From: Globodera rostochiensis
Taxonomy: Eukaryota; Nematoda; Chromadorea; Rhabditida; Heteroderidae
Reading direction: 5' to 3'
DNA length: 64,000 bases
Assembly: GCA_018350325.1 (NCBI GenBank)
Contig: JAEVLN010000011.1
Location: 2,600,449-2,664,448 of the forward strand
Made by a program: the position numbers and the translations under genes. The notes beneath the pieces are model-generated. The model had not been told where the DNA came from, ran no database searches, and was given only the letters and a program-made list of their open reading frames with translations. Shown piece by piece: positions 47,014 through 64,000 of the stretch; within the stretch, counting starts at the first letter, position 1, and every line of letters starts with the position of its first letter.

Positions 47014-49509
47014 ATGGGGGGCAATTCTCTTCCGTTTGAAGCCTTAATTTGTGACACTTTGGAAGGGCAAAATGGCGACGGAGGGAGGCAATTGATGACA
47101 GAACAGCAGGTGAAGAGCGCATTAATTGAGCCTTTCTTAAACACCGCCTTAAAGATGAAGCAGGAGGCGTGGCCGGACGAAAAGGAAGAGGACAAAACGG
47201 TGGAAGTGAAGAAGGAATTGGGGACGGAGGACGGCGGAGACGCCGGAGGGGGCGGCGGGGCCGAGCAGTGCCAAATAACGGCCGACCAGACGGACATTTA
47301 CAGGGAGCTGATTTTGCGGCATTTGATCGCAGACATTAGCGGGACATGCTCAAAGCTTGGCCTATCGACGGGTGAGAAGCTTCGAGTGTTAGAAAAAGGA
47401 AAGCTTTCAAATCACAGATTTGGGCACTTGGAGTGGGGACGACTGTCGTCGATGGGTGGCCGAAATGTGTGCGCAGTTCCAGCTGAGCATTGCTGATGAG
47501 GGCGCGTTCGCGATGGACGGTCGCCGATTGCTGGCGTTGAGTGTGGAGGAGTTCCAGGAACGCTTTCCGGACGGAGGGGACACTTTGCACGCACAGCTCC
47601 AACTTTGGAAGACCGGTAGGACAAAAGCACCATTCATTCCTATCGAATAATTGCTTTTGATAGCATTCGAATCGTGCGGGCAGCCGATTGGCGGAGGAGT
47701 CGCTGCGGGGGGTGGACAGTCTCGACAGATTGGAATGGAGGAAAATGCCAATTGGGTGGGTCGTTTGGTGTTCAAAGTAAAAGTTAATGATTCCGTCCCT
47801 CCCGGGGTTTCTGAAAGAGAGAGTTTTTTTTGATTGAAATAAATCATTTTGGTGGGCTTCACGGCTAATTTTGGTAATGAGTCAAACAATGGAACATTCC
47901 TTTTGCCTGCAGTTGTCGCCGACTCCCAATCCGAACGATTTCGTCTCGCCCTCTTCCGCCTGTTCTCCCGTCGCTTCGTCCTCCTCCGTCCAGCCGAACT
48001 TCCCCCACGTCACTCAACAGCACTTTTACAATTCAAATGGTATTTTATTTATGCAATTTAGCCCCTTTTTTTTTGCATTTTGAAGACTTTTTTGCTCGTT
48101 TACGGATTTACTTTCACCTCAAAAGAATAAGAATTTATTCAAAAAATTAAATTGATTGGCATTGGCCAATTTTAATTGCACTGTTTCCATTTTGTCTCTC
48201 TCTGCAGCAAGTTCAGCAACTTTCGAGCCCCAAGGCCATGCGAAGCACCCACAAAGTCAACAGCCCTTCCGGCATCATCCCCAATTGCGTTCTGCCGAAT
48301 TGGTCGCCTTTTCCTCCTCGTCTTTGTCCTCGCCGCCGGATGACTCCTCATCGGGTTAGTCTAATTTATGCAAATTAAAGGCCTATTAACCTCCAATGTT
48401 TCCACTTTTATATTGGACAAAATAAAAGCCTAAATGAACTCCCCCATCTACTTATGTTCATGTTCCTCCAAGTTCAGTGGCGGACGACGACTATCTCTGC
48501 TCTTCCGCGTCCTCCTCCGCCTCCTCCTCCGCTTCGTCCTCATCAGCCGATGCCCCCCACCGGCTTCTTCATCATCATCATCTCCCGTTCTTCCCCTCAT
48601 GCCCACAAAACTTTTTGAACTCCTCCAACCATCCGCAGCACAACCACCACCACCACCAACAACCGCAGCAACAACTTCAACAACAACAACAAATTGTTGT
48701 CCCCCCCTTCTGCCATTTCCCAGACCAACAGCCCCCGCCCCCGCCATTGGCGTGTCCTCACTTCCAAGCCCAGCAACAACATCAGCAACAATTTGTAAGC
48801 AAAAGCATAATTAACTGAGTCAAAATCAAAAAAGGTTTTGGATTTAATAAAAAGGTTTGACCCCCGTCAAATTCCGTTGCTTATTTGTCATATGACTGAC
48901 TCTCCATATTCATCCCAAACAAATCCTTCCAGCAGCCACACACCCACCACCAACAGATTCGGCGTGTTCAGCAACAAACTGTTGTTGCTGCTCTCCATCA
49001 AACTCAACAAGTACAGCAGCAACGCGTGGTTTGCAGTCACGGAAACGGTGGCACCATTCACTTGTGGCACTTCATCCGGGAACTGCTTGACCAGCCCAGG
49101 GACTACGGAGGCTGTGTTCGTTGGGTGGACAGAAAGGAAGGTGACGGACGACTAATGACCGTTAATTTATTAATTTAAATGCCCTTTTTGTCTAAGGGAC
49201 CTTCAAAATTGAGTCTTCCCACCATTTGGCGCGTTTTTGGGGGCTGCGAAAGAATCGGGCGGCGATGAACTACGACAAAGTGAGTGCGAGTGTTTTTGAT
49301 GCATTGTCTGACTGACAGACAAATGAGCTAATTCTTTTTGATCAGTTGTCTCGGTCACTTCGCCAATACTACAAAAAGGGCATCATTCAAAAACCGGAGA
49401 AAAAGCAGCGATTGGTTAGTTTTGACTTGGGCGTCTCCGGAGGGGACATTTGTTATTCGATTTGACTCTTTTAAAGGTGTACAAATTCTTGCCGCCGTAC
49501 AACCAGTGA
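47014..49509 (+). CDS. ets-4: ETS-domain transcription factor, ETS-4/SPDEF type
   Basis: DNA-binding regulator of the PDEF subgroup; C. elegans ETS-4 influences lifespan and fat genes (family knowledge). It starts MGGNSLPFEALICDTLEG. A PNT/SAM domain follows (TWSGDDCRRWVAEM, FAMDGRRLLALSVEEFQERFP). Then comes a long Ser/Gln/Pro/His-rich linker encoded by several exons, and the ETS domain: IHLWHFIRELLDQPRDYGG, VRWVDRKEGTFKIESSHHLA, WGLRKNRAAMNYDKLSRSL, RQYYKKGIIQKPEKKQRLVY, ending KFLPPYNQ with the stop at 49507-49509. The DNA-reading helix with its two arginines (the conserved RSLR) is intact. MNYDKLSRS and KKGII favour SPDEF over ELF3-like factors. Linker exon joins are approximate. Confidence 0.93.
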
Positions 49510-50346
49510 ATGAATGCGCGACAATAACAAACCCAACAACAGCCAACTCCATAAATGTTGCCAATGCCAATTCTTCATAAACAATTACCTAATAATTGCC
49601 AAGGGATGGCACCGATTTCTGAATGATTTACATCGATTCCGCTTTTGTAAAGATTTTTGTGATTAGATTTTCTGATTTTTGTTAATGTGCACGCACCAAC
49701 AGCTTCGATCGATCAGAAAGTAACCTCACACTGAGGACGCCCCCCTTCCGTGCCCTTTTTTTGTCTCAAAAACAGACAAAATGTGCAATTCAATTCAATT
49801 CAACCCAAAAATCGCATATTTTTATGTTTTTTGTGCAATAATTTTGGCTTTTGAGGGCCTTCCCAATGCTTTCACTTTCACTTTCAACATTTCTATTCCA
49901 CCACTTTTCCTTTTATTGCTGTGATATTCCTCCATTTCTGCTGATGTTTTTAAATAAATTTATAAATAAATTATTTATTTCCGTCCTCACAATAAATCTG
50001 AAGCAATTCTTCAATAATATTTTTGTTTATAAATTAATCTAACGATTGATAAACTTAAGCTAAATAAATGAAAGAAGTCCTTTCGTGGTGCTGAATAAGA
50101 GGATTAATTATCGCGGCTAATAGTTGAAAATGGCGAAGAACGGCCTTATACAAATCGGGAAATCGGGGGGGGGGGGGATCTCTAATACATAACAAACATC
50201 ACTCAAAAGCAGAGTTTGATTTCCCGGCGAGACATTTGTTTGGATTGTCTTCCGTTCGGAAAGGTTCGACCGAATGGGTTTCATATTCGGGACCCCCATC
50301 AATCAATCAATTTAGAAACCAATGAATTTCTCAAAACTTTTGAAAC
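49510..50346. other. AT-rich spacer
   Basis: 3' flank of the ETS gene. AT-rich DNA around 49900-50100 has several AATAAAT motifs, and a G run lies at about 50166-50176. No gene is supported. Confidence 0.45.
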
Positions 50347-50668
50347 TCAAAAAGGGATCGTGGGCCAATGATTGCCCTCTTCTTCCGCTGTGCACATCAA
50401 AATTTGGCGGAATGGTTTCTTGTGGACGACCTTTCCCACCTCCGTTCCGTTCACTTGCACCGCATAATGTTGCTGATGGACGTGGACGTGCATTCGCAGC
50501 GGCCCCTCGCCCACAGAGCAGCGATGGACCAGGCCACAGCGACGCCAGTGGCCATAAGACGAGGGGAAAATCTCCAGACGGCCGTCCGATTGGCAGTCCA
50601 CGAAACGGAAGAGAATGGCCAGCACGGGAGACGAACCGCCGGAGGGGAGCAACTCGACGAAGAAGTCG
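50347..50668 (-). CDS. Orphan galectin-like exon
   Basis: An open exon begins after a good acceptor (CCTCCAG at about 50669-50675) and reads DFFVELLPSGGSSPVLAIL, FRFVDCQSDGRLEIF, GHWRRCGLV, PLRMHVHVHQQHYAVQVNG and HKKPFRQI, then stops. The spacing (beta-strand pairs, VQVNG, then H-x-x-P) resembles the second half of a galectin carbohydrate-recognition domain. The canonical HxNPR is absent, so sugar binding is doubtful. No upstream or downstream exon was identified. It may be a gene fragment, or the last exon of a gene whose other exons are not recognised. Confidence 0.4.
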
Positions 50669-52876
50669 CTGGAGGGGAAGGGAAATGGTTATAAATACAA
50701 GATTAGATGATTGAGAATGGTTAATACTAGATTCGGAATGATTATCAGGCGTGGGCACAGATACGAATTTTCGTATTCGTATCCGTCCGTCCTCAAAATC
50801 CCATATCCGGATACCGCGTTATGACCAATTCTTCAATATTTTTCGGGTTTCCCCCGTTGCCCTTTAAATATTAAATGTCTCGTCATTTTAGCAATTATTA
50901 GTTTTTCTTTCCCTTTTTTTCTCCGTAACACAAAATTTTTTGTTCACTTTTTTCAACAAATTTAATTTGTTCGGCACAACGGGCGGGCGGGCGGGCGTCT
51001 CAGTCTAATAGTTCTTGGAAAAATTAATGTACTTTGGCCGGAGGAAATGCTTCCAATTACCCCCCGGGGGTTTTATCACGCGGCGTCTCTCTCTGTCTGT
51101 CTCCATTCTTTCGTCCATTTTTCTCTTTCCCACTAATTGCCAAAGGCACCAAAAATTGTAAAACTAATTGGGAATTAAGCCGGCTAATGGCTGGGACTTT
51201 CCGTTGAACTTTCAAAATGTTTTGCTTCCGTGCCATTTATCTATCCCCCATAACAAAATGTCCTTTTCTCCAATTTTTCCCCATGAATAATCCCCCCGGC
51301 GCTTTTTCAATTTTCCCTGGGCCACATGCCCTTTCCATTCTTCTCAATTCCATTTACTTGGACGGGGGGGGGGCGGGGGGGGGGGGGGGGGAAAAGGTCA
51401 TTTTCGAGGAAAGAGAGAGAGACGGCAAGGGAATAAAGAATAAAGGCGGGCGGGGGGGCATTCATTTGGGCTGTCCAAAGTGCCAGAGAAATGTACCCGG
51501 CGCCTCGAGGGAGTTTCATACGTCATTGAGAGGCAGGGAATGAGTGTTCGTTGGTTGGGGGGAAGGGGGGGGGTGAGGGAGGGGGGGGGAGGGGAAATGC
51601 CATGGGAGAAAATGAATATTGGGAATACAACAAAGGTCATTTGAGAGTTTCTGGATGAGAGAAGGGCGGACAAAAACAAATTTTGACAAAAAAAAAATAC
51701 GAACATTTTAAAATCTTAAATTATTTTATTTAGAATATAAAAGTTGAGTGAGGAGTGGTCGGTGAGGGCAAAAACAAATTAATTCTGGAATATTTTAGGA
51801 AAAAGAAGGCGTCTTCCTTTGGGTCCGTCCCCTTTTGGGACATTTATTCAAAATTATTTTTATTCCTTTTTTGGTCTCAAGTAAATGAATTGTTACCTAA
51901 ATTTATTTGTTATTTAAAGCATCATAAAATGTTTTTGATGTTTGAAGGACTTACTTTGTTTGATCAATAATTAAATTAGCGATTGAAGGACTTACTTTGT
52001 TTGATCAATAATTAAATTACTTACTTCGTTTGATCGTCGTGAGTGATGGAGAATTGAGCACCCAATAGCTCAAAGTGACAGAAGCAGCGAATTTCGACCA
52101 ATTGAGTGCTGATCAACGGCTGATGCGAAATCGTTGTCAAAGCGGTCGATGGGGACGATGGCATTTCGTCAATTGGAAAGGACGGCGACGGACACGGCGA
52201 ACTTTCGGCGCCGTTAGAAGGGGGCAACATTTTGGTGGCTGGCCGGCGCCTGTGCACAAAATGCAGCAGAGGGGCGGACAATTATAAGAATTTGCTGACA
52301 AATGAATGGGAATGGATGAAATGCCAAGTGGGAAGTGTACCACCGGTCTCTTAAGATTAAGAATTAATGGGGACAAGACAATGTCGCCGGAAGGGAAATT
52401 GGTCAATTGAACGGACACCTATTCATTTGAAAAGGGAATTTACAGAATGAATGAATCGCTGCTGCACGTCTCTTTTCAATTTTTTAGAAGAAAAGAAGCA
52501 AATTGAAGCAGAAAATGCCAATGGGTGGGGAGGGGGGAGGGGAAGAAGGGGGCGGAGGCACTTCCTCCTCCCTCCCACTCCACGCCCCCCCCCCCGGGGG
52601 GATGCCGTCTCGTCTTCCTCCCATTCCCCCCACACACTTTCGTTTTTTGCCTTTCTGTTATGTTTTCAACACTTCCTCCGTTTTAGGTTGTTTTGCTAAA
52701 ATAAGAGAATTCATTCATTTGTTTTTAGCAGTAAAATGAGCATTTGCACCGGGTGCCGCGAAGCTCGACTCGATAAATTTAGCCAAAGAAAAAGTGAATT
52801 AATGTTTGAATAAATTGTTTGTAAAAAATAAATCTTTGGCGTTTTGCACACTTCGTATGGGCGCATTTCTGAAAAC
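50669..52876. other. Repeat-rich spacer
   Basis: Holds a GGGC microsatellite (about 50980-50998) and long G runs (about 51364-51391 and 51557-51592). A minus-strand frame at 52021-52281 is open but not recognised. No gene is supported. Confidence 0.45.
51943..52019. repeat. Exact 36-bp direct duplication
   Basis: TGAAGGACTTACTTTG and the 20 bases after it occur identically at 51943-51978 and 51984-52019, five bases apart. Confidence 0.9.
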
Positions 52877-53738
52877 TAGAGCCCGGTAAAAAAAAAATTC
52901 CGGGAACGGGAACGGGGTTTTCAAAAAGTACGGGACGGGAATCCCGAACGGGAATCCCGTGTTTTTCCCGTTCCCGTAGAAATCCCGTTCAATTTTTAAC
53001 GGGAATCCCGCGGGAACGGGAAAATTTTGAAAATTTTGAAACTAAGAATTTTTCGAAATTTTTTTTGGCGGGCACTTTGCGATAAATTTCTGATATACAA
53101 TTGGAGGGTCCGACAACGCCGATAGGCACCGTCGGAAAATTTTAAAAACATTTTTGTTAAGAAAATTGCTCAAAATTTTCGAATTTTTTCCGATTTGCGA
53201 ATTTTTCAAAATTCAAATTTTTTGAGAATTTCATTTCCCGAGGTGGAGGGGGGGGGGTCGGCGGTGCCGATAGGCGCCGCCGAAAAAATTTTGCATTTTT
53301 TGCTCAATTTGATAAGAGATTTGCTACCAAAATCTTAAAAATACGGTAGTGGAAGAGCTGCCCACGGATTGGGTGGAGGACGTGGGTTCGAGTCCCACCC
53401 GGGGCTAACATTTTGCTTATTCTTTACTACATTTTGGGTGGGTTCGGCGGTGCCGATAGGCGCCGCCGTTAAAAAAATTTGAAATTTAAGCATTTTTGTG
53501 ATGAAAATTGGTCCAAAATTGTTAAATTTTTGAAAACATTTCGCCAAGAAAAATAAACGGGAACGGGAAAAGACTGAAATAAAATTTCCGGGAACGGGAA
53601 CGGGGTTTTCAAAAAGAACGGGACGGGAATCCCGTCTTTTTCCCGTTCCCGTAAAAAATCCCGCTGGGCAAAAAAGACGGGAACGGGACCGGGATTCCCG
53701 TACTTTTCCCGCGGGAATCCCGTTCCCGCCGGGCTCTA
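52877..53738. mobile_element. 862-bp non-autonomous hAT-type element
   Basis: Ends TAGAGCCCGG and CCGGGCTCTA are perfect inverted repeats. The flanks carry a perfect 8-bp duplication CTGAAAAC (52869-52876 and 53739-53746). Just inside both ends lie long GC-rich arms of ACGGGAACGGG/CCCGTTCCCG repeats. The centre contains GGCGGTGCCGATAGGCGCC twice (about 53260 and 53444) and a tRNA T-arm-like sequence (about 53379-53404). There is no transposase frame. Confidence 0.9.
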
Positions 53739-53991
53739 CTGAAAACCTCACAAATTGGTTTTTCCGTCCAAAACTTTTTTGGGCTCGGAAAGCAGTTTTG
53801 CGAAATTTGCTTTCAAGTCAAGTACATAAACGGCGCCCATCCCTCTGACCCTCGGGATTGGTCGAATTAGAATCGGATTCACGCCCCCGAATAACAAAAT
53901 TCGATTTGGCATCAAATTTATTCGAATCACCGGCAAACAATATAGCCTAATTAAATACAACATTAACAGTTGGTTCAGTGATTACAGCCAA

Positions 53992-54741
53992 TTAACAATA
54001 TTTGATAAACGGACGGCGGCGTGGGAAATGTGCGACAATGTCCCCCATTCGCATGACAATTTCGCGGATGTCCTTCGGCGGAAGCGTCGCGTAGGGCGAC
54101 CACGCGCAGCGAAGCAGAAAGTCGCGGGAGTAGACAATGCGAAATTGCGCGTAATTAATCCTTGAAAAAATATCGGAATTGGTCTCAATACAATAAAAGC
54201 ACAAAATTAATTACTTACGATCGTTTGTTGAGCTCCGGGAAAGCCGTCCTTTGTTCCCTTTTAATGTGTCCGATAGTCTTCAGAAGCTCCGGCGTAACAA
54301 TGGCACGGTAACTGAACAAGAAAAAAGCATTGTAAGGATTCTACGGCATGAGCCCACTTGAGAATGCCATCCGACGAGTCAATTTCCATGTACTTCTTCA
54401 TGTAATCCGAATGCAGAAAGGCGAGGAACGAAGTGAAGCCGAGGTCGATGGCTTTTTTGTACGGGTCGATGCCCAAATCGGAACTGAAATTGAAAGGTGT
54501 CCGGCATCAATTAGTGAGATTAGATAAGCCATTTTGCTTCTGACCGAACGTACAATGTCTTCAATGCAATGTCCGTAGCGTAAAGACGCCCTTTCGCCGT
54601 GACAATCATTGCCCTGTAAACAATCTTGCAGAAGTCGTCGATCATCGCCTCGGTGATGTCCAACTCCAGCTGTTGGGACTTCCCGCTGCCGGCAGAGTCC
54701 AAATCCAGATCCTCCAGTTCCTTATGCAATTCACCACTCAT
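53992..54741 (-). CDS. LOTUS/OST-HTH-like domain protein, copy B
   Basis: Paralogue of the gene at 27662-28771, same strand. It starts MSGELHKELEDLDLDSAGSG, then DDFCKIVYRAMIVTAKG, DLGIDPYKKAIDLGFTSFLAFL, KKYMEIDSSDGIL and YRAIVTPELLKTIGHIKREQ. Exons 1-3 match copy A closely at DNA level (long near-identical stretches around 54600-54665 and 28624-28690), with the same splice phases. The fourth exon is unrelated to copy A: INYAQFRIVYSRDFLLRCAW, then PKDIREIVMRMGD, ending FIKYC at 53992-53994. The basic segment and acidic tail of copy A are missing. It may be a truncated duplicate with a new last exon; LOTUS function is inferred. Confidence 0.6.
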
Positions 54742-55467
54742 TTTTGTATTAGAAAATCAAAATGCAAATAAAGCTGAAAACAAAAAGTATAATAAAAAGT
54801 GCTCACAAATCAGCGTTTCTGGTTACAAAATCGAAAACCCCAACAATTTAAAATTTTGAGCACCAAATTCCAATTTGAACCGCGGGGGGGGGGGGGGGGG
54901 GGGGGGGCAACGTTTCGTTCCCACACAGAAACAATTGACACCAGGTATATCTGGAACAGAGATGGGGGAAACTCATTCGTAAAATGACTGATTTGAGTTA
55001 CCAAAAAAAAGTCCTGCAAATTTATGAAGAAAGTTACAGCAAATTAAGCTTGCCAAAACCGCAGGGGAGGAACCCTTTTGTTCAACCGAGTGTTCGAATT
55101 CGGCTTCAGGGTTCGCGACTTGCAAAATCCGAGCTCGGATTTGTAATCTACGCATAATTCGACGAAATTTCATTCGGTGAAATGTCGCCTCGACGAAATG
55201 TTCTTGAAATAATAAGTCGTACAGACAGCTCCATGCTTGAGCCCGCAACTTAAAAATCAATTGAACATTCACCGTCAATCTGCTGCTGAACGGACGAACG
55301 AGGCATAAAAAATGCGAGAAAAATCGTTGATCGTTCAGATGTCGAACGAATGGACTCAGGTTATCCTAAAAAAAACATATCATCAAGCAATTAAATTTCT
55401 GCTGTTCTCATAAAAACAACAGTTGAGTGCTGGCCATGGCCCAGAAATGATAAATAGTAAAAACATT
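54742..55467. other. Spacer with a 24-nt G run
   Basis: A pure G tract occupies 54884-54907. A 101-codon minus frame (54973-55278) is open but unrecognised. No other feature seen. Confidence 0.4.
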
Positions 55468-55815
55468 GCTTTTTGCTGAATTGGCTCTTTTGCTTTTTGC
55501 TGAATTGGCTCTTTTGCTTTTTGCTGAATTGGCTCTTTTGCTTTTTGCTGAATTGGCTCTTTTGCTTTTTGCTGAATTGGCTCTTTTGCTTTTTGCTGAA
55601 TTGGCTCTTTTGCTTTTTGCTGAATTGGCTCTTTTGCTTTTTTGCTGAATTGGCTCTTTTGCTTTTTGCTGAATTGGCTCTTTTGCTTTTTGCTGAATTG
55701 GCTCTTTTGCTTTTTGCTGAATTGGCTCTTTTGCTTTTTGCTGAATTGGCTCTTTTGCTTTTTGCTGAATTGGCTCTTTTGCTTTTTGCTGAATTGGCTC
55801 TTTTGCTTTTTGCTG
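55468..55815. repeat. 24-bp minisatellite, about 14 copies
   Basis: Nearly identical tandem units GCTTTTTGCTGAATTG plus GCTCTTTT, with one extra T near 55641. Because 24 is a multiple of three it is open on both strands (an LLFAELAL-like and a KKQKSQFS-like octapeptide), but no start, splice or flanking domain supports a protein. Confidence 0.95.
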
Positions 55816-56615
55816 GCAATTGGCTCCTTACATAGAAAAGCATTAAAAAAAATGGATGCAATGATCAACTGAGCAGAAGAAGTGGGTTTTTATAGACATT
55901 TCAGTAAGGAATTTGTGGAAAATGATAAAACATAACGCCAAACGTCCCGCACAATGAAATGGTGGGTTAGGATTTTTAGTACCTAAAAACCCTAAAACAA
56001 TTAACCAGGTTCAATAGTTCCTCAAAAGGCTCAAAGCACTAAAAATGGCCTAAATAGTTCCTAAAAAGTCAATTAGTGGTGTAAGTGGCTAAAATTCATT
56101 CACACTTAAGTCAAATTTTTGAAAAATACTAAGTCAAATTTCTGAAAAATATGGATTTTTAAAATTTGCATTTTTGGGTGCAGAGGAAAAGGTGCATTTT
56201 TCGGTTTAGGTGCTATTTTGAGACTTTTCGAGCCTAAAAATCCTCATCGAAATTTTTCCATTTTGCCTTTTGGTTGTAATGTTGTGATTTTTGAACAATT
56301 TAGAGGCCTAAATTGTTTTTTGGAAAATTTCGAATTTAAAAAATTGTTCGAATTTGGGTCCGGGGTTCGGAATTGGTCGAAAAAAATGTCAGATTCAGAA
56401 TCTACGCCCTCGCCCTAGAAAAATCTTTTTATAGACTTCGAAAATTTTTTTTTTTTTTTTAAATGGGGGGAGGGGGTACAAACCGACAAACCGAACTGTT
56501 ACCCGTTCCCTTTCTCACTCTTGCGTTTCCTTGGATGCGACAATCTTCGCATTCGACCATTTTTTCATCTCCGTCTGCATCTTCGACCACTTTATTCTCA
56601 TCTTCCAACTCGAAA
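55816..56615. other. Spacer upstream of the HEATR5 gene
   Basis: AT-rich, with CCTAAA-type short repeats around 55970-56110 and the second copy of the dispersed repeat seen at 27455-27550 (here about 56345-56470, ending in a long T run). Promoter and 5' UTR of the HEATR5 gene. Confidence 0.5.

Positions 56616-64000
<7,385 letters not shown>

Noticed and set aside
55383..55868. Octapeptide repeat proteins on both strands
   Set aside because: A 24-bp repeat is open by arithmetic. No start context, splice site or domain supports either strand.

Overview
The window looks like nuclear DNA of a nematode, most likely a plant-parasitic tylenchid such as a cyst nematode (inference). Genes are split by many short introns of about 40-100 nt, some with GC-AG borders. 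Nematode-type families are present: a DCT-1-like BNIP3, a DUF229 protein and a family-92 glycosyltransferase. Homopolymer runs of G or C (9-24 nt) are scattered through introns and spacers. Gene models were built by hand from conserved motifs and splice signals. Outer limits are good where a start and stop are named; internal exons are approximate.

Layout. 1-3.4 kb: a possible small basic protein, then a 1,468-bp terminal-inverted-repeat element. 4.3-17.9 kb: dct-1 (mitophagy receptor), sem-5 (GRB2 adaptor, minus strand), pik-1 (IRAK/Pelle kinase), a DUF229 membrane protein, an ATMIN/ASCIZ-like zinc-finger protein with TQT motifs, and a LAMP-like membrane protein. 18.5-27.2 kb: an alpha-type nicotinic acetylcholine receptor subunit, stretched by two minisatellites. 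One of these is a 4.9-kb array of about 36-bp units with long G runs. 27.7-35.1 kb, all minus strand: a LOTUS-like protein, a GT92 glycosyltransferase and class I aldolase. 37.0-42.8 kb: a secreted mucin-like protein with a PDRS octapeptide array (plus) and trehalase (minus). 43-47 kb: an hAT-like element filled with a minisatellite, then C-rich spacer. 47.0-49.5 kb: an ETS factor of the ETS-4/SPDEF type. 50.3-54.7 kb: a galectin-like exon, an 862-bp hAT-type element and a second LOTUS-like gene. 56.6 kb to the end: the 5' part of a HEATR5 HEAT-repeat protein, running off the window.

The genes are unrelated in function (signalling, metabolism, neuromuscular transmission, trafficking), so this is ordinary euchromatin and not a cluster. 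What is unusual is repeat biology. There are four inverted-repeat elements with hAT-like target duplications, one TA-type element, five in-gene or intergenic minisatellites, and the G-run array with apparent higher-order structure inside a receptor intron.
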